In this document: positions 1 through 9,941 of the stretch, in pieces | How positions within the stretch are numbered: position 1 is the stretch's first letter | Layout: every line of letters begins with the position of its first letter | DNA from: Chloroflexota bacterium | GTDB lineage: Bacteria > Chloroflexota > UBA6077 > FW602-bin22 | Direction of reading: 5' to 3' | NCBI GenBank assembly: GCA_016875715.1 | Contig: VGOZ01000009.1 | Span: 1 to 57,467, forward strand | DNA: 57,467 bases | Made by a program: the position numbers and the translations under genes | The notes under the pieces: model-generated | What the model was told of the DNA's origin: nothing | The model's database searches: none | What the model saw: the letters and a program-made list of their open reading frames with translations, nothing else

Positions 1-94
1 GCCGCGGAAGGAGTAGGACAGCACGGAAAGCTGCATCGCTTATCTCCAGCACCGGAACACCGGGCGCGGCGCATCGTGCCATATCCGGCATCGT

Positions 95-154
95 GACGGG
101 GCAGTCCGTCCCGGTCGGGTTGCCCCAATCGGGTGAGGGCAACCTGTACGACCG
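95..154. other. Two adjacent stem-loops at window start
   Basis: A 5-bp hairpin (95-99 with 106-110, 6-nt loop) is followed at once by a longer one: 112-125 pairs with 137-154 as an 8-bp inner and 6-bp outer stem, separated by a 4-nt bulge at 145-148, with an 11-nt loop. No U-tract follows, so it is not a standard terminator. It lies just upstream of a weak small reading frame. It could be a 5' leader structure or a fragment of an unrecognised RNA; I match it to no known riboswitch or ribozyme. Confidence 0.35.
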
Positions 155-169
155 TTCAGGGAAAAGTCT

Positions 170-466
170 GTGCTTACGCCCGATATGCGGCGGTGGACCT
201 GTGCCGCAGAATCCAAGCAGTTCGAGATGGGGACGATGGCGACGATGCTCAAGAATGAGGCAGGTGCACTTGAGGCCATCGCGTTCCGCCGCCTGCAGCG
301 CTTCAATGCCATCGCCGATATCGCCGACGCGACCGGATCGCCGATCTGGGGGCGCCTGGCCGCGAGGGCTGCGCGCCAGGCGTTCGGCGACTACCTCCTC
401 GTGGGTATGCTCGCGAATCGCGCCGAGGATGCCGACCACGACCTGCTCGATACCGAAGCTGCCTGA
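170..466 (+). CDS. Small hypothetical protein
   Basis: A 98-codon frame from a GTG start; internal ATG codons at 227 and 236 are alternative starts and would leave about 77-80 residues. The part after the second ATG has an ordinary amphipathic, Ala-rich helical composition (for example FRRLQRFNAIADIADATG), unlike the Arg/Ser-rich shadow frames nearby. No domain is recognised, no signal peptide or membrane segment is visible, and no convincing ribosome-binding site precedes any of the starts. It ends 37 bases before the YajQ gene on the same strand. It may be a real small gene or a chance frame. Confidence 0.35.
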   Translation: MLTPDMRRWTCAAESKQFEMGTMATMLKNEAGALEAIAFRRLQRFNAIADIADATGSPIWGRLAARAARQAFGDYLLVGMLANRAEDADHDLLDTEAA

Positions 467-503
467 CACACGATCTTCCCGGTCCGGGTAAGCTTCCCCG
501 CCG

Positions 504-998
504 GTGGCAGCCGAATCGAGTTTCGATGTCGTCTCTCAGTTCGACCGTCAAGAACTGGCGAACGCGGTGGATCAGACGGCGCGCGAGATCGGCACACGAT
601 ACGATCTGAAGAGCACCGGCAGCGAGGTCGCGCTCGGGAAGTCGGATCTCAGCATCGGTGCGGACAGCGAGTTCACGCTCAAACAGATCCACGCCGTCCT
701 CGTCGAGAAGATGGTGCGCCGGGGGCTCGACGCCCGCATCCTGGACTGGGGTAAGATCGCTCCGGCCGCCCGTGGCACCGTGCGGCAGGTCGCGACACTT
801 CGCGAAGGGTTGGATCAGGAACTCGCGCGTGAACTGGTGAAGTTCATCAAGGGCGCCGCCCCGAAGGTGCGTCCACAGATCCAGGGTGACGCCGTGCGCG
901 TATTCGGCAGATCACGGGACGATCTCCAGGCCGCAATCGCCGCGCTCCGAAAGAAAGAGGACTGGCCGGTCCCCTTGCAGTTCATCAACTATCGCTAG
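504..998 (+). CDS. yajQ: YajQ family nucleotide-binding protein
   Basis: 164 residues, the usual length for YajQ (DUF520, about 160). The N-terminus SSFDVVSQFDRQELANAVDQ is the family signature, followed by the typical RYDLKSTGSEV stretch and a C-terminus ending near PLQFINYR, where the family usually has PLQFxNxR. The fold is two ferredoxin-like domains. Family members bind nucleotides, and some bind cyclic di-GMP and act with transcription factors; that role is family knowledge and not visible here. The GTG start at 504 places the conserved motif right at the N-terminus. The LarA-like gene starts 12 bases downstream on the same strand, so the two probably share a transcript. Confidence 0.93.
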   Translation: MAAESSFDVVSQFDRQELANAVDQTAREIGTRYDLKSTGSEVALGKSDLSIGADSEFTLKQIHAVLVEKMVRRGLDARILDWGKIAPAARGTVRQVATLREGLDQELARELVKFIKGAAPKVRPQIQGDAVRVFGRSRDDLQAAIAALRKKEDWPVPLQFINYR

Positions 999-1010
999 GA
1001 GGGAAAGCGC

Positions 1011-2366
1011 ATGCCCGATTGGACTATCGATTGGAAGCGTGGGCCGCTCAAGGTCAACCTGCCCGATGAGCCGGGAATCGAACCGATCCGACGCCGTCAG
1101 ATCCCGAACCGCAGGCCCTGGCGCCAGTTGGTCGCCGACGCGATTGCTCACCCGATCGGCACTGCGCCCCTGCGGGAGATTCCGCGGCCCTCGGACCGCG
1201 TTGCCTTCCTCGTCACCGATATGCAGGACGAGATCATCGGCGAGGAGGGAATCGGCGATCTGATCCTGGACGAATTGAATGCCGCCGGCGTGCCGGATGG
1301 CAACGTCACGCTCATCCACGCTGCCGGCATGCACGGTCATCCGGCCGGAAGGAAGAAGATCGGCGAAGCGTTGATCGGCCGGGTGGGCCGCTACATCGAG
1401 CACGACCCGTTCGACGAGGCGAATCTCACGTTTCTTGGCGTCACACGGTTGGGTACCCCGGTCTGGATCAATCGGTGGGCGGCGGAGGCGGATCTCGTCC
1501 TCGGTCTGGGGCAATGCTCGCCCAGCCTGTACGGCTACCAGGGCGGCGCGGGCATCATCCTTCCCGGCATCGCCGGCGCGGACACCGTCCGGTACAACCA
1601 CCAGCGCATCCTCACGACCCGCACGAATTCGACCTGGGGTCCAGGAAACCCGATGCGCGAGGATGTGATGGACGTGGGCGATCTCGCGCGGTTGCGCTTC
1701 AAGATCGACTGTGCCCAGAACGCGGTCTTCGCCGGGTACTTTCGCGAGGAGTGGCCGGTGGGCGTGCGATACAACGAGGAGCATCTTCTGCCGCGCGTGG
1801 AACCCGGCGACATCTACGTCTTCTCCGGAGCCGGCGCCGCGCCAATGATCAACAGCATCTACATGGGTATCGAATCGGCCGTGCGGTGCACAAAGGCGGA
1901 CGGCATCGTCATTGCGATCGTCTCCGGGCACGCCCACCCGTGCTTTCCACCCCGGCCGCTCGCGGAGACCATGGAGGAGTTCCTCTACGCCACGCGGCGC
2001 TGGTGCGAGACGCCGCCAGGCGATCCGATGCACCCGTACTGGCACACGCGCGACAACGTGTGCAAGACGGAACTTATGGCGCGGAACCTCGAGGAGATCA
2101 GTCGCGTGATTGCCCGTCACCAGGGTGAGCCGCGATCGACGACGCACGTCTGGAGCCATCGCCGATCGGTTGAGGCGCGGCGCTGCATCCTGGTTTCGGA
2201 GGGAATTCCGCCAGCCGACGGCAAGCAGATGGGCTTCATCGCGACCTACGACAACTTCGATGCGGCCTACCGGCACGCCCGCGACCTGGTCGGCGCCGGT
2301 TCGCGCACGCTGGTCAACCTACCGCCGGACGCCGCCATTCCCTTCGTTCAGGACCCCTGTCCGTAG
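1011..2366 (+). CDS. LarA/DUF2088-family protein, divergent
   Basis: 451 residues, close to the roughly 420-440 of nickel-pincer lactate racemase LarA. The N-terminal lobe carries the DUF2088-type strand DRVAFLVTD (about 62-70) and an HAAGMHGHP segment (103-111). The hinge has GYQGGAGIILPGIAG at 175-189, ending in the conserved NH at 196-197. In characterised LarA this segment reads GGxKSIxPG and its Lys carries the nickel pincer cofactor; here that position is Gly181, and the preceding His ligand also seems absent. A racemase of the LarA mechanism is therefore unlikely. The ATG start has an AGGAGGG ribosome-binding site. No larB, larC or larE gene is nearby. The substrate is unknown. Confidence 0.8.
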   Translation: MPDWTIDWKRGPLKVNLPDEPGIEPIRRRQIPNRRPWRQLVADAIAHPIGTAPLREIPRPSDRVAFLVTDMQDEIIGEEGIGDLILDELNAAGVPDGNVTLIHAAGMHGHPAGRKKIGEALIGRVGRYIEHDPFDEANLTFLGVTRLGTPVWINRWAAEADLVLGLGQCSPSLYGYQGGAGIILPGIAGADTVRYNHQRILTTRTNSTWGPGNPMREDVMDVGDLARLRFKIDCAQNAVFAGYFREEWPVGVRYNEEHLLPRVEPGDIYVFSGAGAAPMINSIYMGIESAVRCTKADGIVIAIVSGHAHPCFPPRPLAETMEEFLYATRRWCETPPGDPMHPYWHTRDNVCKTELMARNLEEISRVIARHQGEPRSTTHVWSHRRSVEARRCILVSEGIPPADGKQMGFIATYDNFDAAYRHARDLVGAGSRTLVNLPPDAAIPFVQDPCP

Positions 2367-2452
2367 GCGGTTGTCAGCCAGACTTAGAGGCGCGCTAAGA
2401 GTTAAGCTGATTTCCTTGCGGGTGGCCGGCACGGCGCGTAGAACTGTTCGGC

Positions 2453-4312
2453 GTGGCCGCCCTCACCTCGATCGATGGATCGCTGCGTCCACCGCCGCGG
2501 GAGATGTCGCGACGACGCCTGCTGGTGCTCGGCGCGGCGGGTGCCACCGGCACGCTCACGCTCACCGGGCGTCTCGCCCAGATGCAACTCGTCGAGGGTC
2601 GGGAGCATCGCGCCCGGGCGGAGGACAATCGCCTTCGGGTTGTGCGGGAGCCGGCGCGCCGCGGCGTATTCACCGATCGGAACGGGCTTCCTCTCCTGCG
2701 CAATCGTCCCATCTATCGGATCCTCATCACTCCAGCCGAACTCCCCGAGCGGCCGGCCGAGCTCTATCGCCGTCTGGTCAAACTCATCGGTGGCTCTCCC
2801 GCGGATCTCGAACGACTGACCAGACGCGCGCGTGATCCGGGGCTCGGCCTGCTGGTGTTGGCGACGACCGATCGTTCGCTCGCCCAGACCATCGAACAAC
2901 ACATCGACGAACTGCCCGGCGTCAGCGTGGAGGCAACGAGCGCCCGCGAGTACATCGACGGTGGGGTCACCAGCCACGTGGTGGGGACCGTGGGACCCAT
3001 CAGCGCGGAGCAGTTCGACGCGACCGGTGCCGCCAGAGGCCCGTATCGGCCCACCGACACGATTGGCAAGAACGGACTCGAGCTGACACTGGAGGCGAGG
3101 CTGCGAGGTCGCGCGGGTCGGCGACAAGAGGAGATCGATGCTGGGGGCCGCCCGGTGCGGACGCTCGCCCGCGAGCCGTCGACTGCGGGAACGGACATTC
3201 GGCTCACGATTGACCTCGCCCTGCAGCGAGACATCCACCGGATGCTCAGCGAGCGGATCGCTCAATTCGGCGTGGCGTCGGCGGTGGTCGTGGATCCGCG
3301 CGATGGCGGCGTCCTGGCGATGGTCCACCTGCCCACGTTCGGCAATCAGGAACTGGCCGACGGCATGTCGGAGCGGGCGATGCACCGACTCCTGACGGAT
3401 CCCGGCCATCCCCTGCTCAACGGGACGATCAGTAGCGCGTGGCCACCCGGATCGTGTTTCAAGATCATCACCGCGCTCGCCGCCCTGGAACTGGGGATCG
3501 TCAAGCCCGACACGATGATGGAGTGTGGCGGCGGCCTGCAGTTACCGGGGGGAACATTCCTCGGCTGCTGGGCGGCGCACGGCAAACAGGACATGCTCAG
3601 CGCGCTGGCGAACTCGTGCGATACCTATTTCTACCAGCTCGTCGGTGGCGACCCACTCGGGCGCTGGGACGGAATGGGGCCCGACCGCCTCGCCGAGTGG
3701 GCGCGCCACTTCGGCCTGGGCGCGCCGACCGGGATCGAACTGCCCGCCGAGGCAGCGGGCATCGTGCCGGACCCAAACTGGAAACAGCGAACCATCGGCG
3801 AACAGTGGTATCACGGAGACACGTATATCAGCGCGATCGGCCAGGGGTTCTACACCTCGACTCCGCTGCAGATGGCGATGGTTGGCGCGACGATGGCGAA
3901 CGGCGGCACTCGATTCCGCCCCCACCTGACGACGGCCGACCCGAGCGTCGGTAACGGTTCCGAACTGCAGCCCATCGGACGAATTCCGGCACGGCCCGAG
4001 AACATCGCGCTCGTGCGCGAGGGCGTCCGAGCGGGCATGCTCATCGGCACCTCGCCGTATGGCGCGCGCTATTACGGTACGTCCTGGACAGGGAACCTCA
4101 AGGAAATCGCGATCGCCGGCAAGACTGGCACGTCCGAGTACGGCGTGCGTGGACCGGACGGGAAACTGCCAACCCATGGGTGGTTCACCTTCTGGGCGCC
4201 GCACGAGAACCCCGTGATTGCCGGCGCCGTGTTCATCAAACACGGGCGAGGCGCTCAGGAGGCAGGCGTCATCGGGACACGGATCGTCAAGGCCTATTTC
4301 GGCATTGTGTAG
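2453..4312 (+). CDS. mrdA: Penicillin-binding protein 2 (D,D-transpeptidase)
   Basis: 619 residues, the usual size for a class B PBP of the elongation complex, where it crosslinks peptidoglycan with RodA and MreB. Residues 19-45 hold a basic-then-hydrophobic segment that should anchor the protein; the motif SRRRLLV at 19-25 resembles a twin-arginine signal. The dimerisation domain follows, then the transpeptidase with SCFK at 334-337 (active Ser334), SCD at 388-390 (the SxD form common in PBP2) and KTGT at 557-560. Start is GTG at 2453 without a strong ribosome-binding site; an ATG at residue 18 is an alternative. mreB and murA lie at the far end of the window. Which class B PBP subtype it is rests on the SxD motif and overall similarity. 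Confidence 0.85.
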   Translation: MAALTSIDGSLRPPPREMSRRRLLVLGAAGATGTLTLTGRLAQMQLVEGREHRARAEDNRLRVVREPARRGVFTDRNGLPLLRNRPIYRILITPAELPERPAELYRRLVKLIGGSPADLERLTRRARDPGLGLLVLATTDRSLAQTIEQHIDELPGVSVEATSAREYIDGGVTSHVVGTVGPISAEQFDATGAARGPYRPTDTIGKNGLELTLEARLRGRAGRRQEEIDAGGRPVRTLAREPSTAGTDIRLTIDLALQRDIHRMLSERIAQFGVASAVVVDPRDGGVLAMVHLPTFGNQELADGMSERAMHRLLTDPGHPLLNGTISSAWPPGSCFKIITALAALELGIVKPDTMMECGGGLQLPGGTFLGCWAAHGKQDMLSALANSCDTYFYQLVGGDPLGRWDGMGPDRLAEWARHFGLGAPTGIELPAEAAGIVPDPNWKQRTIGEQWYHGDTYISAIGQGFYTSTPLQMAMVGATMANGGTRFRPHLTTADPSVGNGSELQPIGRIPARPENIALVREGVRAGMLIGTSPYGARYYGTSWTGNLKEIAIAGKTGTSEYGVRGPDGKLPTHGWFTFWAPHENPVIAGAVFIKHGRGAQEAGVIGTRIVKAYFGIV

Positions 4313-4363
4313 ACTCGCCGATGTGGGGCGCGCCCAGGCGCGACCGGCTCGGGAGTGGCGTCG

Positions 4364-5209
4364 ATGGCGGATCCGCTTGTCTATCTGAACGGGAACTTCG
4401 TCCCCTATGCCGATGCCCGACTCGGAGTCGAAGATCGCAGCGTCCAGTTCGGTGACGGTGTCTATGAGGTGGTCCGGTATTACGACGGCCGGGCATTCAA
4501 GATGGAGAGCCATATGCGCCGGCTGGCGAGGTCCGCCGCCGGGATCGAACTGACGATTCCGCCCGTGGAGGAGATCTCGCGGGCGATGGACAAACTGGTG
4601 CGGCGGCAGAATCTGCAGGATGCTGCCGTGTACCTGCAGATTACGCGCGGAGAGACGGCTCGCGTGCAGGGCATTCCCCGGGGCCTGTCGCCCAACGTCA
4701 TCGCGATCGCACGCCCGGCGAGCTCGGTGCGGCCCATGCCGGGGATGAAGGTCGTGACGCAGAGCGACGATCGGTGGGCGCGCTGCAATCTGAAAACAAC
4801 CATGCTGCTTCCGGCGATGCTGGCCCGGTCCCGCGCCGAGAGACTGGGCGCCGCGGACGCCGTCTTCATTCGTGATGGCTTCGTCACGGAGGCCACCGCC
4901 GCGAACGTGTTCGTCGTGCGCGATGGCACCGTCCTCACGCCGCCGCTCTCGAACTATCTGCTCGCCGGCTGCACGCGCGAGGCGCTCCTGGAACTCTACG
5001 CCGCGAACGGCATCACCGCGCGAGAGGAGTTGATCACCCACGCCGATCTCCTCGCCGCCGATGAGGTGTTCCTCACCAGCACGAACAGCGAACTACGCCC
5101 CGTGATCGCCATCGACGGGCGCCCTGTGGGGAGCGGCGAGGTCGGCCCCCTGTTCGCGCGTACGCTCTCGCTGTTCGATGCCGCCACCAGGACAGCCGTG
5201 CTCGCCTGA
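4364..5209 (+). CDS. dat: D-amino-acid aminotransferase (class IV, PLP)
   Basis: 281 residues from the ATG at 4364, which sits 8 bases after GGGAG; a GTG at 4355 would add three residues. The fold-type IV signatures are clear: EDRSVQFGDGVYEVVR near the N-terminus, YLQITRG around 90, RCNLKTTMLLP with the PLP Lys at about 144, TEATAANVF near 177, and the FLTSTNSELRPV segment that binds cofactor phosphate. The pattern fits D-alanine transaminase (D-Ala plus 2-oxoglutarate to pyruvate plus D-Glu) better than branched-chain IlvE. It follows the PBP2 gene by about 50 bases on the same strand, consistent with supplying D-Glu for peptidoglycan. IlvE-like specificity is the main alternative. Confidence 0.8.
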   Translation: MADPLVYLNGNFVPYADARLGVEDRSVQFGDGVYEVVRYYDGRAFKMESHMRRLARSAAGIELTIPPVEEISRAMDKLVRRQNLQDAAVYLQITRGETARVQGIPRGLSPNVIAIARPASSVRPMPGMKVVTQSDDRWARCNLKTTMLLPAMLARSRAERLGAADAVFIRDGFVTEATAANVFVVRDGTVLTPPLSNYLLAGCTREALLELYAANGITAREELITHADLLAADEVFLTSTNSELRPVIAIDGRPVGSGEVGPLFARTLSLFDAATRTAVLA

Positions 5210-5284
5210 TCGGACGAATCTCCCCGACCGGTGCAGCCGCGGCCGGGCGTGGGCGCGCATTCATCCTACTAAGAATTCACCCCG

Positions 5285-5304
5285 CTCCTACAGACCTCCT
5301 ACAG
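5285..5304 (+). repeat. Direct repeat CTCCTACAG, 11-bp period
   Basis: CTCCTACAG occurs at 5285-5293 and again at 5296-5304, one helical turn apart, about 45 bases before groES. The pair is flanked by short complementary arms (CCGCTC and GAGCGCGG). No CIRCE inverted repeat is present. An operator for a heat-shock or other regulator is possible but unproven. Confidence 0.4.
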
Positions 5305-5348
5305 AGCGCGGGTAAAGTCGGGACTTGAGTTCATCCAGAGGAGAGTCC

Positions 5349-5657
5349 ATGGCAACCGCGAAAAGCACCAGAGTCCAACCGCTGGCGGATCGCCTCGTGA
5401 TTCGTGCGAACGAGCGCGAGGAAATCACGATCAGCGGGATCGTCCTTCCCGACACGGCGAAGGAGAAGCCGCAGGAGGGGACGATCCTTGCCATCGGCCC
5501 GGGCCGCCTCAACGACAAGGGCGAGCGCGTCAAGCCGGAAGTGAAGGTCGGGGATGTCGTTCTCTATGCCAAGTACGCCGGCACCGAGATCAAGATCGAT
5601 GGCGAGGATCTCCTGATTCTCAAGGAGACCGACGTCCTGGCGATCGTCAACAAGTAA
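5349..5657 (+). CDS. groES: Co-chaperonin GroES
   Basis: 102 residues from the ATG at 5349, which has GAGGAGAG just upstream; a frame open from 5325 would add eight unlikely residues. The family pattern is intact: [14 protein letters not shown] at the N-terminus, the mobile loop around [25 protein letters not shown], and the C-terminal [27 protein letters not shown] region, all at expected spacing. A heptamer of this protein caps the GroEL ring and closes the folding chamber in the cytoplasm. groEL begins 15 bases downstream, the standard bicistronic arrangement. Confidence 0.97.
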   Translation: MATAKSTRVQPLADRLVIRANEREEITISGIVLPDTAKEKPQEGTILAIGPGRLNDKGERVKPEVKVGDVVLYAKYAGTEIKIDGEDLLILKETDVLAIVNK

Positions 5658-7301
<1,644 letters not shown>

Positions 7302-7334
7302 ACCGGGGCACGCTTGCGGCGAGAGCCGCGAACG

Positions 7335-7373
7335 GAGCAGGGGGTGCGCCAGGCGCACCCCCTGCTCTTTCTT
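7335..7373 (+). terminator. Rho-independent terminator after groEL
   Basis: Positions 7335-7350 are the exact reverse complement of 7352-7367, giving a perfect GC-rich stem with a tight GCC-A-GGC loop, followed by TTTCTT. It ends the groESL transcript and sits before the convergent GNAT gene. Confidence 0.92.
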
Positions 7374-7403
7374 ACGGCGGTAGCGAGCCTCCCGGGTCAG
7401 GAG

Positions 7404-8669
7404 TCACACGGCAGCGAGATCGCACGCGTAGATCCGCCAGACGCGCGATGGCTCGATACCCGCGATCTGCATCGGCGCGCGCATCGCGCGGTTCTCCTCG
7501 AGAATCCACGAGGCGGTGAGAGTGTCGTACCCTGCATCACGCAGGTTGGTAAAGGTTCGGTAGATCAGCGCCGGGCCGATGCGCAGCTGTTCGCGGCGTG
7601 TCGTGCGGGTTCCCTGTTTCAGGGTCGGCACAACCCCAAGCGCGATCACCCGGGCGCTATCGATCCTGCGGTGGGCCCACGGGTGTGAGTTCGGCCACAG
7701 CCGTCGAAGGAGTGGGAGGTTCTCGAACGTGAACACGCGCGCGAGATGGCGGAGCCGCCCTTCCATCGCCGCGAACACCTGGTTGTAGTCTGGCATCGCC
7801 AGAGAGATGCCAACTGGCTCACCTTCGAGTTCTGCGAAGAGCACGAGCGTCGGATCGATCAGCGGTTTCAGCTGGGCCGCCATGTACAGCAGCTCCGCCG
7901 GACTCATCGGCGTGAAGCCCCAGTTCTCGGCTAGGGACCGGTTGAGCAGGTCGGTCGCGAGGCTGATGTCGGCGTCGAAATTGTCCAGGTCGAGCGCGCG
8001 AATCGTGAGTCCGGTGTAGTCGATGGTACGATTTATCGCCCGATCGAAACGAGCGATGATCGACTCCCCCATCGCGCCACCTACATAGCAGTCGTATCCG
8101 AGCAGCCGCCTGGCGGGCGCGAGCCCCCAGGAAGTGAAGTGACGATGGTGGTACTCCGGGTCATACGTCTCCAGGAACCGGGTGGGCGTATGCGGCGGGA
8201 CCTCGTCGCCGAGGCACCGTGCGCCGAAGTAGTAGTTGTGCGAGGGGCTCGCCGGCCCCAGAAGATGGGTCAGTCCGCGCCCGCGCAGCCAGGCGGCTGC
8301 GGCGCCAAGTAGCGCGCCCGCCACGGCTTGATCATCGATCGCCTCGTAAAAGCCGAAGTAGCCCTGATGTGCCGCCGATACACGATCGCCATCCCGGAAC
8401 GGATGGCCGACGATTGCGGCGATCCTGCCCACGACCTGCCCGTCGAGGCGGGCCAGAAACATCTCGGCCTCGGCATCCCGGTAGAACGGATGCACGCGAC
8501 GGTCCGCGAGGTCGGCCTGCTCCAGCGCGAGTAGCGGCGGTCTGAGATCATCTCGGGGGAGCCATTCGCCGCAATCGACGAACCACTCCATGTCGTTCCG
8601 CCCGATCCAGGAGGGGCGATAGAAGCGATAACGGTGCGCTCGATCGACAGGTGTGACGATCAGCCCCAT
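7404..8669 (-). CDS. YghO-like GNAT superfamily protein
   Basis: 421 residues from an ATG at 8669; the frame stays open 87 bases further upstream, but the family-type beginning (MGLIVTPVDRAHRYRFYRPS) supports this start. The pattern matches the YghO-type large GNAT group: FYRDAEAEMFLARLDGQVVGRIAAI as the acetyl-CoA-fold strand and turn, GYFGFYEAIDD, then LLGPASPSHNYYFGARC, and a second GNAT-like half at the C-terminus containing LRDAGYDTLTASWILEEN. The substrate is unknown; the group is annotated only as putative acyltransferases. It is convergent with groEL and separated by the shared terminator. A small plus-strand frame begins at its 5' side. Confidence 0.72.
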   Translation of the reverse strand: MGLIVTPVDRAHRYRFYRPSWIGRNDMEWFVDCGEWLPRDDLRPPLLALEQADLADRRVHPFYRDAEAEMFLARLDGQVVGRIAAIVGHPFRDGDRVSAAHQGYFGFYEAIDDQAVAGALLGAAAAWLRGRGLTHLLGPASPSHNYYFGARCLGDEVPPHTPTRFLETYDPEYHHRHFTSWGLAPARRLLGYDCYVGGAMGESIIARFDRAINRTIDYTGLTIRALDLDNFDADISLATDLLNRSLAENWGFTPMSPAELLYMAAQLKPLIDPTLVLFAELEGEPVGISLAMPDYNQVFAAMEGRLRHLARVFTFENLPLLRRLWPNSHPWAHRRIDSARVIALGVVPTLKQGTRTTRREQLRIGPALIYRTFTNLRDAGYDTLTASWILEENRAMRAPMQIAGIEPSRVWRIYACDLAAV

Positions 8670-8732
8670 GCTTTGACTACTGCGGCACCGGTCGAGTATC
8701 GTCTCGTCGAACATCTGTTCTCGGGTGGTGAG

Positions 8733-8942
8733 ATGGCGTTTCCGGCGAGCGAGCAACAGCCTTCAGGCCGGTCGATGGACGTCCTCCTGCGAGAGGCCGC
8801 GGCCTGGACGCCTCGCGAGGCGACGCTCTTTCTGCTGGCGTTCGACCGGCGATTCATGTCTGCCACCGGCGCACCGCCGACCCACGTCGAGCGTTTCATC
8901 CTCTCGAGCCTCCTGCGGCGGCGGGCGCGCGACGACCCGTGA
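8733..8942 (+). CDS. Small hypothetical protein
   Basis: About 69 residues from an ATG at 8733 preceded by GGTGGTGAG; the frame is also open upstream with a TTG at 8673 that would abut the divergent GNAT gene. The protein (containing REATLFLLAFDRRFMSATG and ending SSLLRRRARDDP) has a believable helical composition but no recognised domain. Its last 47 bases overlap the 3' end of the convergent HAD gene, which weakens the case. It is either a small conserved gene or a shadow frame. Confidence 0.3.
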   Translation: MAFPASEQQPSGRSMDVLLREAAAWTPREATLFLLAFDRRFMSATGAPPTHVERFILSSLLRRRARDDP

Positions 8943-9777
8943 TGCCGAGCGCGAACCGCTCGATGGCAATCGCCGCGCCATCCTCTGCCAGTGGTGGCGC
9001 AACCCAGTCTGCCGCCCGCCGCACGGGATCGGGCGCGTCGCCCATTGCGACTCCGACGCCACTCCACTGAATGAGATCGAGATCGTTGAAGTTGTCGCCG
9101 ATCGCGAGGACCCCCTCCCTGGTGATTCCCAGACCCGCGGCCAGGCGCGCTGCTGCGCGCCCCTTCGTCGCCCCCCGCGCAAGGATCTCGATGAATCGGG
9201 CCTCCGGAACGGCGACCGACATCGACTCCACCATCTGCCAGGGGCCATCCGTCAGGACACGGACAATTGACGCCACGCGATCCCCGCGGTCGGCGATCAC
9301 GATCTGGGTGGGATCGGGGACCAACGGCTCGGCGGTGAGATCCACGCGCCGAACCCCTTGCTTCGACGCCAGATAGCGGCGGGCATCGACCGAGTCCTGC
9401 GCCTCAACACCCACCACGATGCCACCGCCGGTAAGGGGGGATTCGTAGACGATCGGTTGGCCCCCGCAGGCAAGGACTCGGTCGATCGCCTCACGCGCCT
9501 CTCGATGGGGCAAGGGCAGGCGCGTGATAAACGCACCGGTGCAGGCCTCGGCGACGACCGCCCCGTTGTGAAGGATGATCGCTCCAGTCAGGCCGAGTTC
9601 CTGGGCGAGAGGCCGCGCCGAGGGCATCCACCGACCGGTCGCAAGGACGACCTGTATGCCCCGGTCGCGGGCGCTGACCAGCGCGGCGCGCAGGCGCGAC
9701 GTGACTCCTGTGCCGGGCCCAACGATCGTCCCATCGATGTCCAGAACGATCAATCGCACGGCGCGAGTATCGAGCAT
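8896..9777 (-). CDS. Cof-type HAD-IIB phosphatase
   Basis: 293 residues, typical for Cof/YbiV-like sugar-phosphate phosphatases. Motif I is VLDIDGTI with nucleophile Asp13 and acid-base Asp15; motif II Thr is in LATGRW; motif III Lys is in RGATKGRAAARLA; motif IV is AIGDNFNDLDLI. The segment between motifs II and III is the type IIB cap, which sets specificity. Family members hydrolyse phosphosugars, FMN or similar small phosphates in the cytoplasm; the substrate here cannot be read from sequence. The C-terminal tail is Gly/Ala/Arg-rich and may be unstructured. It is divergent from the next small plus-strand gene across an AT-richer spacer. Confidence 0.86.
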   Translation of the reverse strand: MLDTRAVRLIVLDIDGTIVGPGTGVTSRLRAALVSARDRGIQVVLATGRWMPSARPLAQELGLTGAIILHNGAVVAEACTGAFITRLPLPHREAREAIDRVLACGGQPIVYESPLTGGGIVVGVEAQDSVDARRYLASKQGVRRVDLTAEPLVPDPTQIVIADRGDRVASIVRVLTDGPWQMVESMSVAVPEARFIEILARGATKGRAAARLAAGLGITREGVLAIGDNFNDLDLIQWSGVGVAMGDAPDPVRRAADWVAPPLAEDGAAIAIERFALGITGRRAPAAAGGSRG

Positions 9778-9941
9778 CGGTCGCTGTCCCGCCGCCTCAA
9801 CCGAGCCGCGACTGAACTCCGAACGCGCTAATCACTTATGTTGACTCTTTAGGCTGCTTTTATGAGGGCCGCGTTAGAAAGGCGCTAAAGGAACCCCTGA
9901 TACGTGGGCGCCAGGGGCGCCGGGATAATCCGCCGCGCTTC

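Noticed and set aside
1068..1092. tRNA T-arm-like sequence on the minus strand
   Set aside because: It lies inside the LarA-like gene and no matching acceptor, D or anticodon arms were seen.
912..2276. Long antisense frame opposite the LarA-like gene
   Set aside because: Composition is that of a shadow frame and the plus-strand gene carries family motifs.
2380..2400. Palindrome CTTAG...CTAAG upstream of mrdA as an operator or terminator
   Set aside because: Only five base pairs with no further support.
5210..5348. CIRCE heat-shock operator before groES
   Set aside because: Searched for the TTAGCACTC inverted repeat; not present.
9841..9866. Sigma-70 promoter with TTGACT
   Set aside because: The nearest acceptable -10 is only 14-15 bases away, so I did not list it as a feature.
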